Of a stretch of DNA of 64,000 bases, positions 1-7,833 are shown piece by piece. This DNA is from an uncultured Oscillospiraceae bacterium (lineage in GTDB: Bacteria; Bacillota; Clostridia; Oscillospirales; Oscillospiraceae), in assembly GCA_947627325.1 (NCBI GenBank), contig CANQVO010000010.1, positions 23,375 to 87,374 on the forward strand, read 5' to 3'. Numbering within the stretch: the first letter of the stretch is position 1; each line of letters starts with the position of its first letter. The translations under genes and the position numbers were made by a program. Below the pieces are notes generated by a model. That model made no database searches, was not told the origin of the DNA, and saw only the letters and a list, made by a program, of their open reading frames with translations.

Positions 1-1046
1 TCTACGTCCGGCTCAAGCGGGGAGGGCGGCTCCTCCGTGCGAAGGAGTATGGCCCCGGCCTCTCCGACCGCATGGTGAAAAGCTGTCATGTGACCTGCCG
101 GGTGGCGCTGGACAAGGCGGTGGCCCAGGGGCTGATCCCGAAAAATCCCGCCGCCGCCTGTAAAACTCCGGCGACCCACCCCAGGGAGATGCAGGTGCTG
201 ACACAAGACGAGATGCGGCGTTTGCTGATCCAAGCCAAGGAGGACGGCTGCTATGAGCTCCTTCTGCTGGAGCTCTCCACCGGCCTGCGCCGCGGGGAAC
301 TGCTGGCCCTCCAGTGGGACGACCTGGACCTTGCCACAGGAGAGCTGAGGATCGAGCGGCAGGTGCAGAGGGTGAAGGGGGCGTTGACCGTCACCCAACC
401 CAAAACCAGGGCGTCCAGCCGAAGCGTCATCCTTCCAGCCCCGACCTTGGACGCCCTGAAGAGCTACCGGCAAAGGGTGGATTCCCGCTGGATGTTTCCC
501 TCGCCGGTCAAAAAGGACTCTCCTCTGGACCCCGCGGCGGTTCGGAAAAAGCTGTCCGTTGTTTTGGAGCGGGCGGGCTGTAAGCACGTCCGTTTCCACG
601 ACCTCCGCCACACCTTTGCCACCAACGCCCTGGAGCACGGCATGGACGTGAAGACCCTGTCCGCCATCATCGGCCACGTCTCCAGCGGCACCACGCTGAA
701 CGTCTACGCCCACGTCACCGACGAGATGCGCCGGACGGCGGCAAAGAAAATCGACCGGGCCATCGCGAAGGCGGAACCGCGGCCGGAGACGCCCGCCCCC
801 AAAAAGCGCACACAAACCACATTTCAGGCGGTCAAGGGCAAATACCGCAAGCCCGGCACCGGCTATGTAAAGCAGATCAGCCCCAACTGCTGGCAGGGCC
901 GTTACTCCCCCAAGGTCAAGGGCAAACGCCTCTCCCGCAACGTCTACGCGCCGACTGAAGCCGCGTGCGAGGCCAAGCTGGCGGAGCTCATCGGGCAGAT
1001 GAAAGCTGAAATTTCCGCTGTCAGCGCCCAGGATCACGCAAGTTGA
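1..1046 (+). CDS. Tyrosine-type site-specific integrase, 5' truncated by window edge
   Basis: The reading frame is already open at base 3, so the N-terminal domain lies outside the window. The visible part has a core-binding segment followed by a full catalytic domain. Counting from the first internal Met (base 72), the catalytic residues are Arg73 (TGLRRGEL), Lys111, His176-x-x-Arg179 (FHDLRHTFAT), His202 (IIGHVS) and nucleophile Tyr212 (TLNVYAHV). Past the catalytic domain is a tail of about 110 residues. Its last part (GTGYVKQI...CWQGRY...GKRLSRNVYAPTEAACEAKL) resembles the small arm-type DNA-binding module usually found at the N-terminus of such integrases. The gene points at the 3' end of a tRNA-Val gene 166 bases away, which fits an integrase at the end of an element inserted at a tRNA. 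It is typical of integrative elements or prophages; which kind cannot be told from here. Confidence 0.93.
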   Translation, partial: YVRLKRGGRLLRAKEYGPGLSDRMVKSCHVTCRVALDKAVAQGLIPKNPAAACKTPATHPREMQVLTQDEMRRLLIQAKEDGCYELLLLELSTGLRRGELLALQWDDLDLATGELRIERQVQRVKGALTVTQPKTRASSRSVILPAPTLDALKSYRQRVDSRWMFPSPVKKDSPLDPAAVRKKLSVVLERAGCKHVRFHDLRHTFATNALEHGMDVKTLSAIIGHVSSGTTLNVYAHVTDEMRRTAAKKIDRAIAKAEPRPETPAPKKRTQTTFQAVKGKYRKPGTGYVKQISPNCWQGRYSPKVKGKRLSRNVYAPTEAACEAKLAELIGQMKAEISAVSAQDHAS

Positions 1047-1173
1047 GCGGGCCGTGGGATCCATAGAAGTGAGGTAAGGGCTGGGGGTGTCTTATGGGCA
1101 AAGAGTTTTCCCGTCTGTGGCATGGTGTGTGGTCAGCTGAAAAGCTGTGGCGGCCAAATTCGTTGAAAAGTTA

Positions 1174-1211
1174 AAAAAGTCGCCGTTTTCCTGTGAAAAC
1201 GGCGACTTTTT
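1174..1211 (-). terminator. Rho-independent terminator behind tRNA-Val
   Basis: A perfect stem (GTCGCCGTTTTC with GAAAACGGCGAC, 4-base loop) is flanked by A and T runs on both sides. It sits directly at the CCA end of the tRNA and can also end transcription arriving from the integrase. Edge positions are good to one or two bases. Confidence 0.85.
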
Positions 1212-1288
1212 TGGTGGACGATACAGGACTTGAACCTGTGACCTCCCGCACGTCAAGCGGATGCTCATACCAGCTGAGCTAATCGTCC
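1212..1288 (-). tRNA. tRNA-Val (anticodon GAC)
   Basis: The minus strand folds as a full cloverleaf of 77 bases including an encoded CCA. The acceptor stem GGACGAT pairs with ATCGTCC, the anticodon loop is TTGACGT and the T arm carries GGTTCAAGTCC. Anticodon GAC reads GUC and GUU. Its 3' end faces the integrase gene, the usual geometry of an attachment site. Confidence 0.96.
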
Positions 1289-1301
1289 GAACAGCTTGTA
1301 T

Positions 1302-1330
1302 AGTATATCCTCTTTTCCCCCCGCTGTCAA
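1302..1330 (-). promoter_or_regulatory. Promoter of tRNA-Val
   Basis: TTGACA and TATACT are separated by exactly 17 bases on the minus strand, with the tRNA starting 14 bases past the -10 box. Confidence 0.85.
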
Positions 1331-1368
1331 GTCCCTGGCGGGGAAAAATTCTTTTTTTCACCCACGCC

Positions 1369-1397
1369 TTGCGCCCATAGAAAGTTCATGGTATAAT
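1369..1397 (+). promoter_or_regulatory. Promoter of the tRNA-Arg/tRNA-Ser unit
   Basis: TTGCGC, 17 bases, TATAAT; tRNA-Arg begins 13 bases downstream. Confidence 0.8.
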
Positions 1398-1409
1398 AAT
1401 TTTAGATAT

Positions 1410-1486
1410 GCCCCTGTACCTCACCAGGATAGAGGGTCCGCCTCCTAAGCGGAATGTAGTGCGTTCGAGTCGCGCCAGGGGTGCCA
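1410..1486 (+). tRNA. tRNA-Arg (anticodon CCT)
   Basis: A 77-base cloverleaf with encoded CCA. The anticodon stem-loop is CCGC-CTCCTAA-GCGG, so the anticodon is CCT (codon AGG). The T arm contains GCGTTCGAGTCGC. It is co-transcribed with tRNA-Ser, which starts 3 bases later. Confidence 0.95.
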
Positions 1487-1489
1487 TAC

Positions 1490-1578
1490 GCAGCGGTATC
1501 GAAGTGGTCATAACGGGCCTGACTCGAAATCAGGTGACGGGCAACCGTCCGTGGGTTCGAATCCCACCCGCTGCGCCA
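1490..1578 (+). tRNA. tRNA-Ser (anticodon CGA)
   Basis: An 89-base class II tRNA with a long variable arm and encoded CCA. The anticodon stem-loop CCTGA-CTCGAAA-TCAGG gives anticodon CGA (codon UCG). GCAGCGG pairs with CCGCTGC in the acceptor stem. Confidence 0.96.
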
Positions 1579-1579
1579 G

Positions 1580-1616
1580 AAGGGGTCTGCAAGGTCATCT
1601 TGCGGACCCCTTTTTT
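1580..1616 (+). terminator. Terminator of the tRNA-Arg/tRNA-Ser unit
   Basis: AAGGGGTCTGCAAG pairs with CTTGCGGACCCCTT around a 5-base loop and runs into six T residues. Confidence 0.9.
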
Positions 1617-1643
1617 GTTCGGCTTTTTGGCGGGGGTGGGCGG

Positions 1644-1675
1644 AAAAAGAGGGCGTCCGGGGGGGACGCCCTCTT
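1644..1675 (-). terminator. Terminator of the ZIP transporter gene
   Basis: On the minus strand AAGAGGGCGTCC pairs with GGACGCCCTCTT and is followed by a T run. It lies 24 bases past the stop codon of the ZIP gene. Confidence 0.85.
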
Positions 1676-1698
1676 GGGGGATGTAGGGGCGGGCTTCA

Positions 1699-2502
1699 TC
1701 AGCCCAGCATCACGTCCAGGAGCATCATCACGGCGAAGCCGGCGACGATGCCCATGGTGGCCAGGTAGGGCTGGGCCCGCTGGTTTTGCTGGCACTCGGG
1801 GATCAGCTCGTGGACGGCCACCAGCACCATGGCCCCGGCGGCGAAGGCCAGGGCGTAGGGCAGGATGGCCTCCACATAGACCACCAACAGCGCGCCCACC
1901 ACCCCGGCCACGGGCTCCACCATGCCGGAGGCCTGCCCCAGCAGAAAGCTCTTTTTCCGGGAGCACCCCTCCCGCCGCAGGGGGATGGACACCGCCGCCC
2001 CCTCGGGGAAGTTCTGCAGTCCGATGCCGATGGCGATGGAGATGGCCCCCATCAGGTTTTCCAGGGTGTGGGGCGTGTTTTGCAGCGCGCCGAAGGCCAC
2101 CCCCACCGCCAGGCCCTCGGGGATGTTGTGGAGCGTGATGGAGAGCACCAGCATGATGATGCGGTTGAGCCGCTCGTTCTGCCGGCCCTGGGCGCGCTCG
2201 GCGTTGCCACGGGCGAAGGACACCGCCTTGTCCGAGGCCCACATGAAAAGCGCGCCCAGGAGGAAGCCGGACGTGGCTACGAACCAGGGCGGCGGGCCGC
2301 CGGCGGCCTCGGCCCGCTGGATGGCGGGCTGCAGGAGCGACCAGAAGCTGGCCGCGATCATGACCCCCGAGGCAAAGCCCAGCATCAGGTTGAGAGCCTT
2401 GGGATCAGGCGATTTGAAGAAGACCACGGTGGCGGCGCCCAGAGCGGTGACCAGCCAGGTCCCCAGCGTCGCCACCAGCGCCATGAAAACGAAATGATCC
2501 AT
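1699..2502 (-). CDS. ZIP family divalent metal transporter
   Basis: Predicted inner-membrane metal (zinc/iron type) importer of 267 residues with about eight hydrophobic segments. The two ZIP signature helices are plain: LHNIPEG with the metal-binding His, Asn and Glu at 125-130, and LQNFPEG at 163-168. A third conserved acid lies in GMVEP near 196, and HELIPE is at 231-236. The loop between helices 3 and 4 is short and charged (ARGNAERAQGRQNER), as in GufA/ZupT-like members, without a His-rich stretch. The start was placed at the ATG preceded by GGAGGTG; the longer reading frame begins 16 codons earlier without a ribosome site. A hairpin terminator separates it from the permease operon upstream. 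Substrate cannot be read from the sequence. Confidence 0.93.
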   Translation of the reverse strand: MDHFVFMALVATLGTWLVTALGAATVVFFKSPDPKALNLMLGFASGVMIAASFWSLLQPAIQRAEAAGGPPPWFVATSGFLLGALFMWASDKAVSFARGNAERAQGRQNERLNRIIMLVLSITLHNIPEGLAVGVAFGALQNTPHTLENLMGAISIAIGIGLQNFPEGAAVSIPLRREGCSRKKSFLLGQASGMVEPVAGVVGALLVVYVEAILPYALAFAAGAMVLVAVHELIPECQQNQRAQPYLATMGIVAGFAVMMLLDVMLG

Positions 2503-2570
2503 GTTGCACCTCCGTATCCATTCTATTTTCCAGAACGGATCCGGTGCCACGGCCCCGGGGCCCGGGGCGC

Positions 2571-2608
2571 GAAAAAACGGGCCCGGGAGGCAAAATTCCC
2601 GGGCCCGG
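2571..2608 (-). terminator. Terminator of the plsY-glycosyltransferase-permease operon
   Basis: On the minus strand CGGGCCCGGGA pairs with TCCCGGGCCCG and is followed by TTTTTT. It lies about 15 bases beyond the permease stop codon. Confidence 0.85.
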
Positions 2609-2622
2609 AGGGGTATTTGGCG

Positions 2623-3771
2623 TCAAAGAGAGGGGAGGAAAAAATAAGCGGCCAGCAGAACGGCCAGGAAGGCCAGGTTGACGGCGGTGAAGTGGAGCAG
2701 GTATCTGCCCCGCAGGGACTTGTCCTCCCGGCTCAGGAGCTTGAAGGAGATCAGGCTGGCCATGGAGGCGATCAGCGTGCCCAGCCCGCCCAGGTTCACC
2801 CCCACGATGAGGGGCCGGTAACGCTCCGTAAAACCCGAGAGCAGAAGGGCGGCGGGGACGTTGCTGATGACTTGGCTGGCCAGCACGGCGGTGACGCACT
2901 CCCGGCCGGCCACCACCCGCTGGAGAAAGCTGTTGAAGGCGGGGATCCGGCCCATGTTGCCGATGAAGATGAAGAAGGCCGCGAAGGTGGCCAGGAGGGC
3001 GTAGTCCACCTGGGCGAAGGTCCGCAGGTCCGCCGCCGCCACCAGCGCCGCGGTCAGGAACAGGGTGACCCGGAAGTCCAGCAGGTGGGCCACCGTCAGC
3101 AGACACAATGCGAAGGCCAGCAGATAGAGGGCGGCCTTTCGCCTGTCCCCTACCGCCGCAGGCGGGGCCGGTCGGATGGACACCGGGCCCCTCCCCTTCC
3201 CCGCCCCGATCCAGACCAGCAAAAGGAGGAAGGAGATGGCGGCGTAAGGGGCCATCAGGGCGACAAAACTCCCCACGCACAGGCCGGACAGGCTGTGGAG
3301 GTAGAGGTTCTGGGGGTTGCCCACGGGGGTGAGCATACTGCCCAGGTTGGCCGCCACCGTCTGGAGGGTCACCACCGGGATGAGCAGGCGGCGCTTCTCC
3401 TCCCCGCCCAGCAGGTCCAGGGCGGTGAAGGCAAAGGGGACGAAGGTGATGAGGGCCACGTCGTTGGTGATGAGCATACTGGAGAAAAAGCACAGCATCA
3501 CCAGCAGGGCCACCAGCTCCCGGACCCCCCGGACCCGGTGGAGCATCCGCTGGGCCAGGGCGGCGAACACCCCCAGCCGCTGGAGCCCCGCCATGACCGC
3601 CATCAGGCAGAACAGGAGGGACAGGGTGCGCCAGTCGATGTAGTCCAGATACCCGGCGTCCGGGGGCACCAGACAGGCGGAGACCACCGCCAGCAGGGCG
3701 GCCACGGTCAGCACCACCTCCCGCTTGCAAAAGGTCAGCACCCGGCCCAGTCCGTGTTTCACGCCGGTCAT
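2623..3771 (-). CDS. ArsB/NhaD (ion transporter superfamily) permease
   Basis: A polytopic membrane protein of 382 residues with about ten hydrophobic helices. It shows the inverted-repeat signatures of the ArsB/NhaD/CitMHS superfamily: ITNDVALITFVPFAF in the first half with TPVGNPQNLY shortly after, and VISNVPAALLLSGF in the second half. These Asn-rich helix breaks bind ion or anion substrates in the family. The substrate (arsenite, Na+/H+, citrate or other anion) cannot be assigned. Its ATG overlaps the TGA of the glycosyltransferase upstream (ATGA), so the two are translationally coupled. The longer frame upstream lies inside that gene and is not used. Confidence 0.87.
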   Translation of the reverse strand: MTGVKHGLGRVLTFCKREVVLTVAALLAVVSACLVPPDAGYLDYIDWRTLSLLFCLMAVMAGLQRLGVFAALAQRMLHRVRGVRELVALLVMLCFFSSMLITNDVALITFVPFAFTALDLLGGEEKRRLLIPVVTLQTVAANLGSMLTPVGNPQNLYLHSLSGLCVGSFVALMAPYAAISFLLLLVWIGAGKGRGPVSIRPAPPAAVGDRRKAALYLLAFALCLLTVAHLLDFRVTLFLTAALVAAADLRTFAQVDYALLATFAAFFIFIGNMGRIPAFNSFLQRVVAGRECVTAVLASQVISNVPAALLLSGFTERYRPLIVGVNLGGLGTLIASMASLISFKLLSREDKSLRGRYLLHFTAVNLAFLAVLLAAYFFLPSL

Positions 3772-4874
3772 TCTGTTCCCTCCTCCACCAGCCGGTAGGC
3801 CAGGTCGCGGATGTCCTGGGCCGACCGGGCGTTCACGCCCCGGCGCTGACACTGGGCCATCTCCTGGCGGCGCGCCGGGTCCGCGAGTTGGGCCAGCAGG
3901 GCGTCCAGCGCCCCCTCGTCAAAGATATGGCTCATACCCCGGGCCTCGAAATACCGGGCGTTTATCGTCTCGCACCCCGGGATGGGGGGCAGGTGGACCA
4001 GGGGGACACCGGCCACCGCCGCCTCGGTGGAGGACAGGCCGCCGGGCTTGGTGAAAAAGACGTCGCAGGCGCGGAGCCAGAGGTCCATGCGGCGGGTGGT
4101 GTGGAGCAGAAGTAGCTGGCCGCCGTACCGCTCCTCCAACTCCCGGTAGAGCCCGTCGTTACTGCCGCAGATCACCGCCAGCCGGGCCTCCGACCGCTCC
4201 CGCAGGAGCTCCACCGTCCGGCCCAACTGCCCCGCCCCCATACTGCCGCCGGAGAGGAGGTAGAGGGCGCCTTCCGCGTCCAATCCAAGCTCCCGCCGCG
4301 CCTGGGCGCGGGTCATTTCCCGGGAAAAACAGCCGCGGGTGGGGATGCCCAGGGGGTAGAGCCGCTCGGCGGGGACGCCCCGGCGGACGAACTCCTCTTC
4401 CAGGTCGGCGGCGGGGATAACGTAGGCGTCGCAGTCGGTCTCCTCGGTGAAGGGGATGCAGGTGTAGTCGGTGGCGACGAAGATGGTCTTGGGCCGGGCC
4501 AGGCCGTGGCGCTTCATCTGGGTGGCCACCTCGGCGGGAAAGAGGTGGGGGCAGATGAGCACGTCGGCGGGGTGGTCCCGGAGGTAGTCTGCCAGGGCCA
4601 GGGCGGCCCGGTGGTTCAGGTAGTAGACCGGCGAGCGCAGGCCGGAGCGGCTGTACAGGGCCCCCAGGCGGTAGACCAGGCCAAAGCCCTTGGGGGCCTT
4701 TTGGGCCAGGGTGACGTAGGTGCGGTCGATGCGGCGCATCCGCCGGGGGGAGGTCAGGGCGTAGGGGTTCATGACGGTGGCCTTGTCCCCCTGGCTCTCA
4801 AAGGCCTCCCGCACCGCCTCCGCCGCGGCGTTGTGGCCCCCGCCGGTGGCGCAGGAGAGGATCAGCGCATCCAC
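3768..4874 (-). CDS. MGDG synthase/diacylglycerol glucosyltransferase-like protein (GT28 type)
   Basis: A 368-residue GT-B fold glycosyltransferase. The N-terminus, ILSCATGGGHNAAAEAV, is the MGDG-synthase-type acceptor domain opening. The C-terminal nucleotide-sugar domain contains YLLSGGSMGAGQLG and FFTKPGGLSSTEAAVAGVPLV, matching the donor-binding loops of MurG/MGDG synthase enzymes. In Firmicutes such enzymes add sugars to diacylglycerol to make membrane glycolipids. The start is a GTG overlapping the plsY stop, preceded by GGAGGTGAA; the frame before it is a shadow of plsY. Lying between an acyltransferase and a permease suggests membrane-lipid assembly. The sugar donor is unknown. Confidence 0.85.
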   Translation of the reverse strand: MDALILSCATGGGHNAAAEAVREAFESQGDKATVMNPYALTSPRRMRRIDRTYVTLAQKAPKGFGLVYRLGALYSRSGLRSPVYYLNHRAALALADYLRDHPADVLICPHLFPAEVATQMKRHGLARPKTIFVATDYTCIPFTEETDCDAYVIPAADLEEEFVRRGVPAERLYPLGIPTRGCFSREMTRAQARRELGLDAEGALYLLSGGSMGAGQLGRTVELLRERSEARLAVICGSNDGLYRELEERYGGQLLLLHTTRRMDLWLRACDVFFTKPGGLSSTEAAVAGVPLVHLPPIPGCETINARYFEARGMSHIFDEGALDALLAQLADPARRQEMAQCQRRGVNARSAQDIRDLAYRLVEEGTE

Positions 4875-5476
4875 AGCAGCTTCACCTCCGGCCGCTCCCG
4901 CTCCTCCCCGCTCTTGTGGAGCCGCAGAAGGACCACCCCCGCCATCAGGCAAAAGCCCATCAGCACCCACCCCGGGCTCCGGCGCAGGGCCAGGGCCAGG
5001 GCGGCGCAGAGGTAGGTGGCCCCGGTGCGGTAGAGGTGGGGCGTGATCCGCAAAATGAGGGAGAAAAAGAGGAAGCACAAAGCCAGCGTCACCGCCGGGA
5101 CCCACCGGGGCATGAGCCCCAGCAGACAGCCGAAGGTGACGGCGATGCCCTTTCCGCCGCGGAAGCGGTAGAAGATGGGAAAGCCGTGGCCCACCACCGG
5201 GGCGGCCAGGATGAGGGCGGCCCAGAGGGGGCCGGGGGCGGTCAGGCCGCTGTGGGCCCAGCACCAGACGGGCAAAAAGCCCTTGGCCAGGTCCCCCGCC
5301 AGCACGAACAGCCCGCACCAGAAGCCGCCGTATGTAAAGGCGTTGGCCGCGCCGGGGTTGCCGTCGGGGCTCTGGGTCAGGATCTCGGGCTTGCGGAAGA
5401 GCTTGGCGGCCAGCCGCGCGAAGAGCACACTGCCCGACAGGTAGCCCAGGACAGCGGCGAAAAAGGCATTGGGCAT
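4862..5476 (-). CDS. plsY: PlsY-like glycerol-3-phosphate acyltransferase
   Basis: Membrane acyltransferase of 204 residues that in this family transfers an acyl group from acyl phosphate to glycerol-3-phosphate, the first step of phospholipid synthesis. The three PlsY motifs are present: GSVLFARL (15-22), DGNPGAANAF (38-47, replacing the usual GSGNxGxTN pattern) and GHGFPIFYRFRGGKG (96-110). About five hydrophobic helices fit PlsY topology. The altered second motif puts it in a divergent subgroup, so it may not be the main housekeeping copy. It heads a coupled three-gene operon with a promoter just upstream. Confidence 0.85.
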   Translation of the reverse strand: MPNAFFAAVLGYLSGSVLFARLAAKLFRKPEILTQSPDGNPGAANAFTYGGFWCGLFVLAGDLAKGFLPVWCWAHSGLTAPGPLWAALILAAPVVGHGFPIFYRFRGGKGIAVTFGCLLGLMPRWVPAVTLALCFLFFSLILRITPHLYRTGATYLCAALALALRRSPGWVLMGFCLMAGVVLLRLHKSGEERERPEVKLLWMR

Positions 5477-5511
5477 GGAGTCAGTCCCTTCTCTTTTCTC
5501 AAATCTCCCCT

Positions 5512-5540
5512 ATTATACTAAAACCCCGCCGAAAAAGCAA
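5512..5540 (-). promoter_or_regulatory. Promoter of the plsY operon
   Basis: TTGCTT, 17 bases, TATAAT on the minus strand, about 36 bases before the plsY start. Confidence 0.75.
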
Positions 5541-5606
5541 ATCCGCCCCTTCGGCAAAAAAATCACCGGGAAAGGCGATTTTATGGTAGATTTTTTCCGC
5601 CGGGTT

Positions 5607-5615
5607 TGATATGAT
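5607..5615 (+). promoter_or_regulatory. Likely extended -10 promoter of pyk
   Basis: TGATATGAT is an extended -10 element 33 bases before the pyk start; no good -35 box lies at the expected distance. Confidence 0.45.
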
Positions 5616-5648
5616 GATGGTAATCTAATTTTTGAGGAGGCGATCAGG

Positions 5649-7061
5649 ATGCGAAAGACCAAGATCATCTGCACCATCGGCCCCGCCTGCGACAACGACG
5701 AGACGCTGGAGAAGATGTGCCTGGCGGGGATGAACGTGGCCCGGCTCAACTTCTCCCACGGCACCCATGAGGAACAGCTGGCCAAGATGGTGCTGGTCAA
5801 GCGGGTGCGGGAAAAGCTGGGCCTGCCCATCGCCATGCTGTTGGACACCAAGGGCCCGGAGTACCGCATCCGCACCTTTGAAAACGGCCACATCACCCTG
5901 AATGAGGGCGACCCCTTCACCTTCACCACCCAGCAGATCGTGGGCAACCAGGGGTGGGTCTCCGTCAGCTACCCCGGCCTGGTGCGGGACCTGTCGGTGG
6001 GGGACCGGATCCTCCTCAATAACGGCCTGGTGGTCTTTGAGGTCCAGGAGCTCACCGACACCGAGGCCCGCTGCCGGGTGGTGGTGGGCGGGGAGCTCTC
6101 TAACAACAAGTCCATGAGCTTCCCCAACAAGGTCCTCAACCAGGTGTATCTGAGCGAGCAGGACAAGGCGGATATCCTGCTGGGCCTGCAAAACGACATT
6201 GACTACATCGCCTGTTCCTTCGTCTCCCGGGCCCAGGATATCCTGGACATCAAGGACTTTATCGCCGAGCACACCGACAAGCGCATCGGCGTCATCGCCA
6301 AGATCGAAAACCAGGCCGGCATTGACAACATCGAGGAGATCTGCGACGTGTGCGACGGCATCATGGTGGCCCGGGGCGACCTGGGGGTGGAGGTGCCCTT
6401 TGAGCGGCTGCCCGCCATCCAGAAGTCCCTGATCTCCACCTGCCGGGTGAAGGGCAAGCTCAGCGTCACCGCCACGGAGATGCTGGAGTCCATGATCTCC
6501 TCCATCCGCCCCACCCGGGCGGAGATCTCCGACGTGGCAAACGCCGTCTACGACGGCACCGGGGCGGTGATGCTCTCCGGGGAGACCGCCGCGGGCAAGC
6601 ACCCGGTGGAGGCGGTGTCCACCATGGCCAAGATCGTGGAGGAGACGGAGAACTCCATCCACTACGACAAGCGCTTCTGGAACGCCGAGTTCCCCTTCGT
6701 CAACACCGTGGACGCCATCTCCCACGCCACCTGCGCCATGGCTATCAACATCAAGGCCAAGGCCATCGTGGCCTGCTCCCTGTCGGGCATGACGGTGCGG
6801 ATGATCTCCCGCTTCCGCCCCCCCATGGACATTCTGGGCCTGACCACAAACGAGCGGGCCTGGCGGCAGCTGGCCCTCAACTGGGGCGTACAGCCCGCCA
6901 TGTGCGAGGAGGTGCCCAGCACCGACATCCTGTTCTACACCGCCAAAAAGGTGGTCAAGGAGCACTTCCACCTGGGCAAGGGGGACGAGGTCATCATCAC
7001 CGGCGGCATCACCAACGGCGTCTCCGGCAACACCAACCTCATCAAGGTGGAGCCCATCTAA
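5649..7061 (+). CDS. pyk: Pyruvate kinase
   Basis: Cytoplasmic glycolytic enzyme converting phosphoenolpyruvate and ADP to pyruvate and ATP. Its 470 residues are the usual length for the form without the extra C-terminal PEP-utiliser domain. The N-terminus RKTKIICTIGPA and NFSHGTHEE are standard, the active-site region reads IAKIENQAGIDN followed by MVARGDLGVEVPFE, and the regulatory helix is RPTRAEISDVANAVYDGT. LDTKGPEYRIRTF replaces the more usual DTKGPEIRTG, and TATEMLESMI replaces TQMLESM. The start has a strong site (GAGGAGG). It is apparently a single-gene unit; the SLH gene follows 65 bases later. Confidence 0.97.
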   Translation: MRKTKIICTIGPACDNDETLEKMCLAGMNVARLNFSHGTHEEQLAKMVLVKRVREKLGLPIAMLLDTKGPEYRIRTFENGHITLNEGDPFTFTTQQIVGNQGWVSVSYPGLVRDLSVGDRILLNNGLVVFEVQELTDTEARCRVVVGGELSNNKSMSFPNKVLNQVYLSEQDKADILLGLQNDIDYIACSFVSRAQDILDIKDFIAEHTDKRIGVIAKIENQAGIDNIEEICDVCDGIMVARGDLGVEVPFERLPAIQKSLISTCRVKGKLSVTATEMLESMISSIRPTRAEISDVANAVYDGTGAVMLSGETAAGKHPVEAVSTMAKIVEETENSIHYDKRFWNAEFPFVNTVDAISHATCAMAINIKAKAIVACSLSGMTVRMISRFRPPMDILGLTTNERAWRQLALNWGVQPAMCEEVPSTDILFYTAKKVVKEHFHLGKGDEVIITGGITNGVSGNTNLIKVEPI

Positions 7062-7126
7062 AGGGCCCCTCTCCCCTCCCCGGGGCTTGTTGTTTCCACG
7101 ATACCCGCAGAAAGGACGGATCCGCC

Positions 7127-7741
7127 ATGAAACGCGGCCCTGTCAGGCTCCTGGCCCTCGCCCTGGTCCCGCTCCTGCTCTCCGTCCCCGCCTCCGCCGC
7201 CTTTTCCGACGTGGCCGAGGACGCCTGGTACGCCCAGGCCGCGTCCTACGTCCAGCTCAAGGGCTTTATGACCGGCGACGGGGACGGCCGCTTCGACCCC
7301 CAGGGGACCATGACCCGGGGGATGCTGGCCGTCGTGCTCCACCGCTTAGCGGGCGCCCCCCACTCCACCGCCGGGCTGGAGTTTGACGACATCCAGGCGG
7401 GGGACTGGTTTGCCGACGCGGTGCTGTGGTGCGCGGAGACGGGCGTGGTCACCGGGGTGGACGCCCACCGCTTTTCCCCCCACGACCCGGTGACCCGGGA
7501 ACAGCTGGCGCTGATGCTCTGGCGGCTGGCGGGCTGGCCCGAGAGCGGGCCCACCGCCATCTTTTGGGACGGCGCGCAAATCAGCGAGTGGTCCCGGCTG
7601 GGGGTGGACTGGGCGGTCCAGGCGGGGGTGGTCACCGGCAAGGACAACGGCTGTTTCGACCCCCAGGGCTATGCCACCCGGGCGGAGGCGGCCCAAATGC
7701 TGGCGCGGTACGACCGCTGGCGCCTGGCCCAGGCCGGGTGA
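7127..7741 (+). CDS. Secreted protein of three SLH domains only
   Basis: A 204-residue exported protein. A signal peptide (basic start, hydrophobic core, cleavage near SVPASAA) is followed by three S-layer-homology domains: AFSDVAEDAWYAQAASYVQLKG..., then FDDIQAGDWFADAVLWCAETGVV..., then EWSRLGVDWAVQAGVV... Each contains the aromatic and the F(D/S)P...(T/V)TR(E/A) pattern. SLH domains bind pyruvylated secondary wall polymers. There is no enzymatic or other domain, so it may only coat or cap the wall. The start has AAAGGA 11 bases upstream. A bidirectional terminator closes the gene. Confidence 0.9.
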   Translation: MKRGPVRLLALALVPLLLSVPASAAFSDVAEDAWYAQAASYVQLKGFMTGDGDGRFDPQGTMTRGMLAVVLHRLAGAPHSTAGLEFDDIQAGDWFADAVLWCAETGVVTGVDAHRFSPHDPVTREQLALMLWRLAGWPESGPTAIFWDGAQISEWSRLGVDWAVQAGVVTGKDNGCFDPQGYATRAEAAQMLARYDRWRLAQAG

Positions 7742-7783
7742 GACAAACGCCGGGACGGCGCGGCCGCTTTCGGAAAAAACACG

Positions 7784-7818
7784 AAAAAGGGGACGGCCCG
7801 ATGGGCCGTCCCCTTTTT
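7784..7818. terminator. Bidirectional terminator between the SLH gene and ilvC
   Basis: AAAAAGGGGACGGCCC and GGGCCGTCCCCTTTTT form a perfect stem around a 3-base loop with T runs in both directions, between two convergent genes. Confidence 0.92.
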
Positions 7819-7833
7819 GTTGATGAAGCGGGT

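Noticed and set aside
1786..3798. 670-codon plus-strand open frame
   Set aside because: It crosses two well-supported minus-strand transporter genes and their terminator; its His/Gln/Gly-rich translation has no domain.
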